Assembly (NCBI GenBank): GCA_004519485.1
Contig: CP038133.1
Coordinates: forward strand, 186,001-250,000
Source: Nannochloropsis oceanica
Taxonomy: Eukaryota; Sar; Eustigmatophyceae; Eustigmatales; Monodopsidaceae
Direction of reading: 5' to 3'
DNA: 64,000 nucleotides
Of this stretch, positions 53,375 through 63,377 are shown one piece after another. The first letter of the stretch is position 1, and each line of letters begins with the position of its first letter. Below the pieces are notes generated by a model that had not been told where the DNA came from, made no database searches, and worked only from the letters and a program-made list of their open reading frames with translations. The position numbers and the translations under genes are program-made.

Positions 53375-55399
53375 ATGAGCGAGAGCAACGCCGCGCCGGC
53401 CTCTGAACCGTCTGCGCCTGCAGAGCCTGCGGAGGACCCTAGCGAGGTTATTCGGTTCTTGACACATCTAAGCCCTACATACGCGGAGCCTGCGAAGGTA
53501 TGCAGGAGAAGAATTGCTGGAGTTGAAAGAATGGTGGTCGTATGCAGGAGAAGAGAGTCTGGAGTAAAAAGAGCGGTGGTCGGCGTGGAGAGGGGCGAGA
53601 AGTGGATGGTCAGGCACCTCGTGTAGCGGCAGAGAGGGCGGAGGCTGGTAGTAAGCCATGACGAAGGAACAAGCTGGGTCTCGGGAGTCTTAGCAAGCCG
53701 CACGAATCATGAATATTAACTTTCCATTCTTATCCGCACAGACATTGGTGGCGGGTGGGGTGGAGACCGTGGCAGATTTGGCGGGGCTGGATTATCAAGA
53801 CTTGAGCAAATATGATATTTCCCGGGAAATTCGGGACAAGCTGGGTCGCGTGGTGAGTGAGGCGGAAGGGGTAAAGGGATGAAAAGATGATAAAAGTGAT
53901 GAGTGGAATAAAGGGGAAAGAAGCGCGTTCGCCATGGACGGCTTTGTTGGGCTGCGTGATAGATAATGTTTTGTCGAAGGAGATGGAGACTGCGGCCAAG
54001 ACTCCGTGGGTTAGGTAAGCATAATGAGCAGTTCTTCCCTCCCCCCCTCCGTCCTTCCCCGTCCCACATACTGATGTGTCATTTCTTTTTAATTTACCCA
54101 GTTTCATAAACTGAAAACACACGTGAACATACTCCGGCTAGTTAGCTTCCCATGCCCCCACCCTCGCAAGGGTGGGCTGAGATGAGTGCGGGCGAAGTTG
54201 TTTACTCCGGAGGAGAACAAGATGCGTCTTCCCCCTCTTTTCTTCTTCGAAGGAAGAAAGGGAGGCACGACTCGGTCGAACTCGCATAAGCACCCTGGGA
54301 TTAATTTCCTCATTCCAGGGCCGCTTGTTTAGTTGGAGCACATAGGTTTCTTTTTATGGAGAGTCTTTCCCCTTGAATTTTCCTCAACCTTGCCGTCCTC
54401 CCTCCCTTTTTATGCATTCGGATAACCGGTGTATCAACCAGAGCGATTTATCAGATTTAGGGCACTATCCTCTACAGCTGCATCATAAACAACATTAGCA
54501 TTCCTTACTCAATTTTTCCCTTCACCCTCCCTCCCTCCCCCCCTTGCCAGTTGGACAAATTGCGTGTTAACGGCACTATCTTTATCTCTGGGCTCAGTCC
54601 CTCAACAACTGAAGCCGAGATTGCGGAATACTTCGGCCAGATTGGTATTGTCAAGAAGATGAAGCAAAAGCGAGGGTAAGAGAAAATGATATTGAGCGCG
54701 TGCGTTGCTTTGGGTGAAGAGATGTACCACCTCCCCATCCTTTCCTCCTTCCCTTTTTTTCTCCCTCCCTTCTCCCTACTTCTTGATCCAGATGTTCGAC
54801 AAAAACAATCTGTACCGGGGCGGGCCATGCGAAGGCCCAAAACGATTTGACGTGACCCACGAAGATGCAAATTCCACCTTCTCTTCCATTCTCAGTCACC
54901 CCTCTCTCCCTCCCACCCTCCCTCCCTCCCTCCTTATTTTCTTAGCTACCCGGACCAATGGCCTTACAAAATCAAAATGTACCGCGACGAATCGGGTAAA
55001 AGCAAAGGCGAATGCGTGCTCACGTACGAAGAGCCTAATTCTGCCCATGCTTCGATCTCATTTTTCCACGGCACGGAACTGGCTGGGAAGACGTTGAAGG
55101 TGAGTATGGTGTCATACGGGGAGGATGAGGAGGGAGGAAGTGGAGGAGGGTACTCCGGAGGAGGGGGGGGTTACGGTGGTGGAGGAGGGGGATACGGAGG
55201 AGGGAGGGGCGGAGGGGGTGGGTATGGAGGAGGGCGAGGAGGGGGAGGAGGTGGCTATGGAAGGGACGACCGAGGAGGAGGTGGAGGATATAGGGGTGGC
55301 GGAGGAGGAAGGGGAGGGGGAGGAGGGTACGGAGGAGGTTACGGAAGGTACGATGATAGGGGCGGACGTAGGGGCGACAGGCGCGACCGGCCGTATTAA
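53375..55399 (+). CDS. FET/TAF15-like RNA-binding protein (RRM plus RGG/GGY tail)
   Basis: Four exons: 53375-53497, 53742-53852, 54551-54675 and 54946-55399; phases agree and give 270 aa. Exons 1-2 code an Ala/Pro/Glu N-terminus and a small helical segment (VETVADLAGLDYQDLSKYDI). The RRM (~84-165) spans exons 3-4: RNP2-like TIFISGLSPSTTEAEIAEYF, GQIGIVKKMKQKRG|YPDQWP, KIKMYRDESGKSKGECVLTY (RNP1), AHASISFFHGTELAGKTLKV. This is the FUS/TAF15 RRM pattern (IFISGL ... I-x-MYRD-x-x-GKSKGE). The C-terminus is Gly/Tyr/Arg repeats (GGGGYGGG, YDDRGGRRGDRRD), as in nuclear RNA-binding proteins that condense with RNA. The 698-bp intron 2 is unusually long. An extra small exon near 54791 is possible but would bring a stop in frame. 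Confidence 0.87.
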
Positions 55400-55959
55400 A
55401 TACACACAACAGCCTTTTTACGGAAAAAGGTCGAGTAAATGAGCACGCTATACAAGATATTTACGAAAGAACCAATCAGAAAGGAAGGGGGAAAAGGGGA
55501 TACATTCAACACTCAACAACTTACGTGACACGGATCTCTCGCCCTTGAAGAACTTCTTGCTCAAATATTTGGCCGTTTGTTAAATGGTACGTTTTCCCGA
55601 GGAGGGGGAGGTATCAATAATTCAGAGTCCGCTTGTGTCTGCGCGTACAGACCTGCACCAAGATGACAAGTGCTCCTGTACAACCTTAGAAGTGCCTGAT
55701 AACATATTGTTCCATCAAGGTCCTCATCATGCGGCTGGTTGATAGCTTCGACTCTTCGTGGGAAGTCACCCTTTTTGCCTTAGCTTGCTATTATTAACAC
55801 ACACTTCGCCAAGCATCTCATCATGCCCCACTGCATTTGTATATTCAACTGTTTCGAACTTTTGTAGTTAATCTCGCACCTTTCATCGGGCAACCCCCGC
55901 ACTCACACTGCAATAACATCAACAGCCAAGCACCAGCACGAACAGCGCCGGCAACAAAC
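55400..55959. other. Intergenic region before the LEA2-like pair
   Basis: 560 bp. A-rich 3' region of the FET-like gene, then the promoter region of the next gene. No gene seen. Confidence 0.45.
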
Positions 55960-57217
55960 ATGGCACCCGTCGAACGAGGCGCAGAAGAGACCAAGGCCGA
56001 GCAGCACATGGCTTACAATGTCCACCCTTTTGAAGTGGAGGAGGGCACTTCGGAGGTCTTCAAAGCCGAGAAACAACCGAGGAAGCGTAATAGGAAGTTT
56101 GCATGTTGTGCAATTTGCGTGTCCTCGTTCTTAATTCTCGGCATCCTGGCCGCTATCTTCTACCCCAGGGTACCGCGTGTATCACTGTATAGCTCAAGCC
56201 TTCTGGAGATCGATGGTTTTACTGGTAAGCGGGCAGGGGATGCAGAAGTTGTCGCCCCGGCTTTGGAGTTGGACCATCTTAGCACCTTTTCTTTTTCTTG
56301 TGCTCCTTAGATTATAAGGCACAAAACACTCTACCTGCCGCAGGATAAGCCATTATTTATAATGCCTACCATGGGATTTGGACATTCTAAAATTTTCTTT
56401 TTCCACATCCCTCACCATGACCTCTTCCCACCTCAATCAACCCGACGATAGGCGCCACGGCCAATTTCGTCATCAAGGTTGAGAACAACAATTTTTATAC
56501 ATTAGCCTTCCAAGACCTCGTGGCAGATGTGCATGACTTCGATGGCATTAAAATCGGTACCATCACAAGGCCTGAGCGATTTAAAGTGGAGGCTCGCTCG
56601 TCGGGATTGGTGACTACCACAGGTGTGTTCCGCACTTCATTACCACAGATTGGTTTGGTTGGACTGAATTGCCTTTCTAATGAGCTCGAGACCCAGGTCG
56701 ACATCCGGGCAACGGTAGACTTGCGATTGTTCAGGGGTACGCGGCGAATTCCATTTACCACCAACGAAAGAGTGCCATGCAGTGTCACAAACATCGGAGG
56801 GGGAAGCGGTGCAGGTGATGCTCGTGGTGCTCCTGTGCCCGCTTCCCCACTGGCTCCCATTACGCGTACCGGAGGTTGGCGCGGTTCAGAAGGTATGCCT
56901 GCGCCCGCTACCCCTGTAGCTCCTGTTGCCAGTGCCGCTGCTCCCCCTCCTCCTTCTCCTGTCCGTGCAGCTCCACGCGCACAACCTCCTGCCGCTCCTG
57001 TGGCCGAAGTGACTGCCCCCCCTCCCCCCCCCCCCTCCTGGTCGTGCCACTACTACCCCCCCCCCCCCCTCCTGCTGGTGTCGGTGCCCCCCCTTCTGCA
57101 GGTGCCGATGTTCCTCCTCCAGAAGGAAAACCGGCTTCCCCGGCTCCCACATTGGCCGAGCAAATTGGCAATGCAATCAACGAAGGTATTAACAATCTCT
57201 TTGGTGGAGGACGCTAA
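55960..57217 (+). CDS. LEA2-like type II membrane protein with Pro-rich tail (copy A; frame broken at poly-C runs)
   Basis: Two exons: 55960-56224 and 56452-57217, phase 1. Residues 47-68 are the only membrane segment (CCAICVSSFLILGILAAIFYP), preceded by basic residues, so the C-terminus should face lumen or outside. Then comes a beta-rich domain (VPRVSLYSSSLLEIDGF, TANFVIKVENNNFYTLAFQD, IGTITRPERFKVEARS) of the LEA2/NDR1-HIN1-like type, with a NPN-like turn. The tail is Ala/Pro-rich. The frame ends poorly at 57260, but the in-family ending EGKPASPAPTLAEQIGNAIN...NNLFGGGR lies in another frame. The two are joined if the C12 (57024-57035) and C14 (57056-57069) runs each have one C fewer, giving 342 aa. 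Tandem paralogue of the gene at 58807 with the same intron position. Confidence 0.78.
57024..57069 (+). repeat. Two poly-C runs (12 C and 14 C) in the Pro-rich tail
   Basis: C12 at 57024-57035 and C14 at 57056-57069, separated by a short unique stretch. The reading frame steps by one base at each, and removing one C from each restores a single frame to the stop at 57215-57217. Confidence 0.85.
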
Positions 57218-58806
57218 CCCTCGAAATAAGTGCGTTTGTTTGTTCCATCGTAGGGTTTGAAAGGATTTTGAGTTTATGAGTTTCAATCATTACACACATA
57301 AAACAAACGAGAAAGTGTAACTGGTTAGAATACAGGCAGTCGGAAAAAGAAAGACACAAAAAACAGAAATACAGCTCAAGCTTGGGTCTAGTAGCTGACT
57401 TAGTACTTAACATGGTTGAAATGGTGCGTCAATGTCACCGCGAGAGTGTCAATTTTCTATTTTGGTCTGGCAAACACACCTAGTCTTCGGTTATAATGTG
57501 GCACGCGCTGGTGTTTCCATGTGCAAGGGCGATGCACTCAGCCGCGATTTCCTCAATATTGTGCTCTCACATTTACTTGGTTTTGACTTGCCAGAAGAGC
57601 ACATCCTCAACCACCAATCCCAACTATTTCAAGACGGCAAAAAACATTTTCCGGGGCAAGATCTATTACTAGCACAAGAGAATATGCTTTTTCCTTTTTC
57701 AGGTTGTGACATAGAAAGCCTCCTAATGCTCTTTCTATCCCATGACCCCAAATAACAATTAAGTTCGACTTGAGAAGAGTGGTTCGATGAAGATAGACAT
57801 GAAATTATGCGTTCGGAGGGGGGGATTTGAGTTAGACATGTATGCATTCTGAGACCCCCTTGCCCCCCGGCCCCCCGGCGGCCGCAAGATTTCTCTTTAT
57901 GTGGACCACATTTACTCACAATGGGGACCACATTTACATTAATGTGGCCCACTTTGTGGGTTTTGCTCCCCCAGGCGGGCCGTAGTCGAGCCATTCTGAT
58001 CGTATCTCCAAGCTCGTGGAATGATTAAAATCTCAGCAGTGTCGACGAGTCATTTATTGTCACGTGTCGACAATAGGGCCACACGCACTTAAAAATCGTA
58101 ATAGCTTACCAGACACACACGCTCCGAGCACAGTCCTCACGACAGTAGGACAGGGAGCGGCCACTTGTTCCCACCCACCCACCCGGGTGAGGATGTCTCT
58201 GTGCTCGTGAGCTCAAGCCGAAGGTGACGCTCGAGCCTTACCACAGAGCAGTGCTCCCCCCATTTCATCCGGGGCCTACGAGAGAGTAGGACAAAACCGA
58301 TTCAAACGAAACGCGGCGATCGGAAAGTAAAAGAAAATTAAACAGTCCGAGGAACTTTGTCAACCGGTGTCGCCTTTCTGCCCAAACCACATGTCTCCCT
58401 CGCACTTGCTCTCTTACAAGACCACATTCTCCTAACAGAATGTTTTTGTCATACTGGAAGATGGGCGAGGGAAGTGTGGTGTCCGAAAAGACCATCGCTT
58501 TTGTTTGATTAGTTTGGATCGATCTGATGGTGCTGATGTTGTACTTGATGTCACACGCTGCGGCGCTTCAAGAAATTCTTCAATTGCGTGTCGCCCCGCT
58601 GTCTAACCATGGATCAAGCTACTGAAAGGCTGGCTCAGCATACGCATAATCAACAAGTCTAGCACAATCGGCAGGTTTTTGGATCAACCCTGAAGTGTCT
58701 ATTGCGTGACTTTTGACGCAATCCACAGCACAGTCAACACAATTTATCTCTCACTCTCCTACCGCCCCGCACCACACCCTGAGCTCACAGGAACAGCGGT
58801 AGCAGC
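57218..58806. other. Intergenic region between the two LEA2-like copies
   Basis: 1.6 kb. A 107-aa open frame at 57432-57755 has an ATG but no recognisable domain. A segment at 57900-57990 repeats GGACCACATTTA (57903-57914, 57925-57936) and then AATGTGGCCCAC. Palindromic TGTCGACA occurs near 58065. A possible structured stretch (GAGCACAG ... CTGTGCTC) lies at 58116-58208. None of these is identified. Confidence 0.45.
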
Positions 58807-61267
58807 ATGCCATATCACGAACAAAGCATACGAGATGTCAGGGCTGAGTGGTACGATGAAGACATGGACTTTGAGCCAAACAGGGTCAAGGTCAAGACCG
58901 TGAATCCATTGGAGCTGGCGCACAGCAGCAGTATCACAATACCTGACTCTCCTCAGAGGTATCGGGATAAACGCACCACGTGGGAGCGGCATCGCAACAA
59001 GTTACCTTGGTGTGGGCTCTTCGTGTTATTGGCTTTACTCGTCGGCGTTGCCCTCGCCGTCTTCTACCCTAAGAGGCCGCAGGTGTCGCTATTTACCTCA
59101 AGCGTTCTGGAAATCGACGGCTTTGTTGGTAAGGGTTGTGAAGAAGCAAGAGGAAGAACGTGCCGCTCTACTGTAAAAAGTGAGCATACCGTAAACCGAG
59201 TCAGCTCCTCATAATTCGTGCTTTCCATCCATACCAAACGTTACAACACCAACAGGGGCCAGAGCCAATTTTGTCGTAAAAATCGATAATCCGAATTACT
59301 TCGCGTTCAATGTGGACGACGTGGTTGCCGAAGTTTCCGGGTACGACGGCAAGCAAATCGGCACCCTCCTCCGACCGGAACATTTTCAAGTCGATAGAAG
59401 GACGACATCCTTTATGCCAGCCACGGGAATATTCCAAAACAACCTGCTACAAGTGGGTTTAATTGGAATGGACTGCATGAACAATAGGGGCATGACACTC
59501 ATACATATCAATGCAGCGGCGAACGTGAGAATTCTGGGGAGGAATCGTCGGGTTTCAATGATCATCACTGAGCCCGTGGCCTGCGCCGTCAGAAACGTGG
59601 CTGGTAGCAATAATGGAAGTATGGTTGACGGCAATGATCGAAATATGATTGATGACGATAGTACACCGGGCCGTTGGAGACCCTCGCCTATTGATCCTTC
59701 TTCGCCTGTGCGCCAAGGCAATGATCTAAGTGGTGGTGGTAATCAGGGTGATGGCAATCAAGCCAGTGGTGGCAATCAAGCTGGTGGTGCAGGTAACCAG
59801 GCCGGCGTGGGCGACCAACCTGCTGGTGCTGGTAGTCAGGCGGGTGGTGCCAATCAGGCCGGTACGGGTAATCAGGCTGGTGGTGCTGGGTATAAACCTG
59901 GTGCTGGCAACCAAGCGGAAGGTGGTAACCAGGCTAGTGATGCTGGTGGTGGTCAGGCCGGTGCTGGCAACCAAGCCGGTGGTAGCAATCAGGCTTGGGG
60001 TGGTGGCGCTAATCAAGCTTGGGGTGGTGGTGGTCAGGCTGGTGCTGGCGACCAAGCCGGTGGTGGTAGTCAGGCTGGTGCTGGTAGTGCTGCGGGTGGT
60101 GGTTTAAATCAGGGCAGTGGTGGAAATCAGGCTTGGGGTAGTGGTGGTAATCAAGCTTGGGGTGGTGGCGCTAATCAAGCTTGGGGTGGTGGTGGTCAGG
60201 CTGGTGCTGGCAACCAAGCCGGTGGTGGTAGTCAGGCTGGTGCTGGTAGTGCTGCGGGTAGTGGTTTAAATCAGGGCAGCGGTGGTAATCAGGCTTGGGG
60301 TAGTGGTGGTAATCAAGCTTGGGGTGGTGGTGGTCAGGCTGGTGCTGGCGACCAAGCCGGTGGTGGTGGTCAGGCTGGTGCTGGTAGTGCTGCGGGTAGT
60401 GGTTTAAATCAGGGCAGCGGTGGTAATCAGGCTTGGGGTAGTGGTGGTAATCAAGCTTGGGGTGGTGGTGGTCAGGCTGGTGCTGGCAACCAAGCCGGTG
60501 GTGGTAGTCAGGCTGGTGCTGGTAGTGCTGCGGGTAGTGGTTTAAATCAGGGCAGCGGTGGTAATCAGGCTTGGGGTAGTGGTGGTAATCAAGCTTGGGG
60601 TGGTGGTGGTCAGGCTGGTGCTGGCGACCAAGCCGGTGGTGGTGGTCAGGCTGGTGCTGGTAGTGCTGCGGGTAGTGGTTTAAATCAGGGCAGCGGTGGT
60701 AATCAGGCTTGGGGTAGTGGTGGTAATCAAGCTTGGGGTGGTGGTAGTCAGGCTGGTGCTGGTAGTGCTGCGGGTAGTGGTTTAAATCAGGGCGGTGGTG
60801 GAAATCAGGCTTGGGGTGGTGGTAATCAGGCTTGGGGTGGTGGTAGTCAGGCTGGTGCTGGCGACCAAGCCGGTGGTGGTAGTCAGGCTGGTGCTGGTAG
60901 TGCTGCGGGTAGTGGTTTAAATCAGGGCGGTGGTGGTAATCAGGCCTGGGGTGGTGGTAATCAGGCTTGGGGTGGTGGTGGTCAGGCTGGTGCTGGCGAC
61001 CAAGCCGGTGGTGGTGGTCAGGCTGGTGCTGGTGGTGCTGCGGGTAGTGGTTTAAATCAGGGCGGTGGTGGAAATCAGGCTTGGGGTGGTAATCAGGCTT
61101 GGGGTGGTGGCGGTAATCAAGCTTGGGGTGGTGATAGTAGTAGTTCCGTGTCCCAAGCTGATGGTGTTTCTCAGGCGCAGGCTGTCGCTGGTAAAACTCC
61201 CAATTCTCAGGCTGGTGCACCCTCACAATCTGGTGGCGGCGTTGGCGCATGGCGCTGGTGGGGGTAA
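58807..61267 (+). CDS. LEA2-like type II membrane protein with long Gly/Gln/Asn/Trp repeat tail (copy B)
   Basis: Two exons: 58807-59128 and 59256-61267, phase 1; 777 aa. Residues 67-87 are one membrane segment (LPWCGLFVLLALLVGVALAV) after a basic stretch, so the C-terminus should be luminal or extracellular. The LEA2-like domain (~88-245) matches copy A: FYPKRPQVSLFTSSVLEIDGF, RANFVVKIDNPNYFAFNVDD, IGTLLRPEHFQVDRRT, LLQVGLIGMDCMN. From ~264 to ~735 the protein is a repeat of NQAWG, QAGAG and LNQG blocks, almost without charge, like silk or adhesive proteins. The main unit is 46 residues. The short end is SQAGAPSQSGGGVGAW. The first ATG in frame is used. Possible role in wall or membrane-wall linkage is inference from topology and composition. 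Confidence 0.82.
60101..61060 (+). repeat. 138-bp (46-residue) tandem repeat array in the LEA2-like copy B tail
   Basis: The anchor word GGTTTAAATC recurs at 60101, 60263, 60401, 60539, 60677, 60779, 60914 and 61049. Spacings are 162, 138, 138, 138, 102, 135 and 135 bp, all multiples of three. Units alternate GDQAGGGG and GNQAGGGS versions, indicating a two-unit (276 bp) higher-order duplication in the middle. Neighbouring units are nearly identical in DNA. Confidence 0.93.
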
Positions 61268-62222
61268 TCCAATTCCTTCATGGGCAACCGCGCCCGCAGC
61301 ATATATAAGGTTGAGTTTGGTTAATATCAGTAGGGATCTTGAATCCTCAATGAGAGAGAAGGGAGAAGGTATTGAAAAGGAGATGTAAAAATCATCACAT
61401 TTTTGCATGTGGTATGAATGTAACGGTTGGTTCAATGTCGATCGGGGTAGGTGAAAAAAAAGTATTTGTAAATTATGGGTGAAGAATATCATATGTATAT
61501 ATTACATATATATATATATATATAATATCAGCTAACACCACCGATTCTATGAAAGGAATACGTTATATACATTAAAAGCTTACTTACACCAAACGAGGAA
61601 AGAATCTTTTTATTTAGATGTGGAGTAAAAATTAAAAGCACAGGCAGTGATTTGGTCGAGTGAAGAACGTAAATCAATATCTGAGTATGATGCGAAAGTA
61701 AAATAACGTAACAAGTACGTCGGCAATTCTTCTGTTTCATTTCGTGGACCTACATATGGCTCATGGCCCGGGAAACGGGAAGGTTGGATCTCCCCTCGAC
61801 CTTATTTATCAAGTCGAATTTCACATTTTGTATCAACGTCGGTATGGTGACGGTGTTGTCCGCGTTTTGCTCCTTCGTGCGCGGTCCTTCTCAAAAAGCG
61901 CCAGGACATACGACGTCTTCTTCTGCGCGAAAAGCCCTCTTCTCTCCTTATATCACTCTGCCCATAGCTTCTCACTGTCTGTCCCCTCTTCTGCTTGCAC
62001 AAACGTTGAGATCACGTAGAGAGATGGGCCGTGGACGTTGGTTTGATGTTTCCGGGGGTCTCAAGCGGCGAGGGCTCCGCTCTGCTTCTTGTTCCTTCTA
62101 CTGCTTTAACCACACACTGCGACGTACGCTCACTTGCCTGCATCCTCACATCCGACAAACAAACACCCTACTTGCAGGCCAATAATCTGTCGTACTGTTA
62201 CCGGTCCCGACTTCGTGACATC
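61268..62222. other. Intergenic region with (TA)n tract
   Basis: 955 bp. AT-rich centre with a (TA)n tract at 61505-61524 and flanking TATATATT words from 61487. The open frames at 61744-62185 have no recognisable domain. The right end should hold the promoter of the LETM1-like gene. Confidence 0.45.
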
Positions 62223-63377
62223 ATGTGGTTGCCGGGTCTATCATCATCCTTGCTTCTCCTCTTCGGTGAGACCGCCGCCTGTCTCCCCCATTCCTCCATT
62301 CAACCACTATTCCCCGTCCTCCCTGTGGCCCGGTCTAAGCACTCCCCTCGTCACTCCATTGCGCATATCTCCTCCCACCCTAATATGCCGGGTGCCTTTG
62401 TGGGGGGCATCATCCAAGGCATCGGCAACACTGCCAAACGCGTGAAAGAGGGCACACAAGAGCTCTGGCACAACACCAAGCAACTCGGCGCTCTCAAGAA
62501 ACGCCATTCCCAAGGCGAAAGCTTGAGCTTCGAGGAGTACAACTTAATGCAGAAAACGTCTGGGGATATAGCGAAATTCGTTGGCCTGGCCCTCTTTACT
62601 ATGAGCAAGCCAGAGTTCACCCCTTTCCTCTGCTCCTTCTTCCCGGCCGTCGTGCCCTCAACCTACCTGAGCTCGGACGAGAAGCTGCAGCGGTGCCAAC
62701 AACGGAATTTTGGGCGAGTTCGTGCGGTGGTAAATCACTTGATGAGCCTGCAGCAAGAGACGGTTGCTCCGCATAAGAAAGAAAATGATCGGATGCGACA
62801 TTTACGTGCTATGGAAAATTTACTTCGTACCACAAGCAAGGGCGGTGCCGTCCAGGCTTTGAAGCAGGTGGGGTCCACAGAAGGCGTTTTATTCACCAGC
62901 CGTACCACGGATAGGAAGGGCCGGCCCAAGGCGGACTTAAGGGGGGTGCCGCGTCCGTTTTTGGTGAGTGTGTGTAACGCTATTGGGATGTTCAATAAAT
63001 TTATCCCGGCGGCGGCCTTGAGAGTGATGTTGAGTGATTACCTCTTTAAAATAAACGAGAGTGACCAAATTCTGTTGCTTCAAACGAATGTGGATAAGTT
63101 AGGGCGGGATGATTTATTAGATGCCTGTTCTCAGCGTGCCTTGTCCCTAGGCGATGCCACCTCTGCGGCCATGCGCAGACACTTAAAGTCGTACTTGAAA
63201 ACGATTGATCGCCCGGGACTAGTAGCACCAAAACAAGCGAAGAGCGAGGAGGAATGGGATTCGGTGGAGCTGAATGAGAATAACCTGAGGTTTGCACTAT
63301 TGGGACTGAACATGGTGGGGTTGGTGAGGGAAGCGAGGGAGAATAGCGCGTTGCGGGCGCTGTTTGGGAGTGCCTGA
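62223..63377 (+). CDS. LETM1-like (Mdm38-type) organellar inner-membrane protein
   Basis: Single exon, 384 aa from ATG 62223; the frame is open leftward to 62031 and another ATG at 62049 is possible. The N-terminus (MWLPGLSSSLLLLFGETAACLPHSS) is hydrophobic then basic/Ser-rich, an organelle leader, more plastid-like than mitochondrial. Core: TQELWHNTKQLGALKKRHSQ, LSFEEYNLMQKTSGDIAKFV, then a hydrophobic stretch ending FFPAVVPSTYLSSDE, the LETM1 signature FP-x-x-(L/V)PST. The C-terminal domain (VPRPFLVSVCNAIGMFNKFI, LLLQTNVDKLGRDDLLDACS) resembles the LETM1 ribosome-binding region. LETM1/Mdm38 proteins act in mitochondrial K+/H+ homeostasis and translation. No EF hands or long coiled coil, so it is a divergent member. 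Confidence 0.8.
   Translation: MWLPGLSSSLLLLFGETAACLPHSSIQPLFPVLPVARSKHSPRHSIAHISSHPNMPGAFVGGIIQGIGNTAKRVKEGTQELWHNTKQLGALKKRHSQGESLSFEEYNLMQKTSGDIAKFVGLALFTMSKPEFTPFLCSFFPAVVPSTYLSSDEKLQRCQQRNFGRVRAVVNHLMSLQQETVAPHKKENDRMRHLRAMENLLRTTSKGGAVQALKQVGSTEGVLFTSRTTDRKGRPKADLRGVPRPFLVSVCNAIGMFNKFIPAAALRVMLSDYLFKINESDQILLLQTNVDKLGRDDLLDACSQRALSLGDATSAAMRRHLKSYLKTIDRPGLVAPKQAKSEEEWDSVELNENNLRFALLGLNMVGLVREARENSALRALFGSA

Noticed and set aside
54791-54862. Possible extra exon in the FET-like gene (MFDKNNLYRGG...)
   Set aside because: Including it shifts the frame to a stop and breaks the RRM, which is continuous when exon 3 joins 54946.
57432-57755. 107-aa open frame with ATG between the LEA2-like copies
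   Set aside because: Looks protein-like in composition but has no domain, neighbour logic or splice support; left as intergenic.
60171-61250. Long minus-strand open frame (359 aa, His/Pro/Tyr-rich)
   Set aside because: It is the antisense of the in-frame tandem repeat of LEA2-like copy B; period-three repeats keep all frames open.
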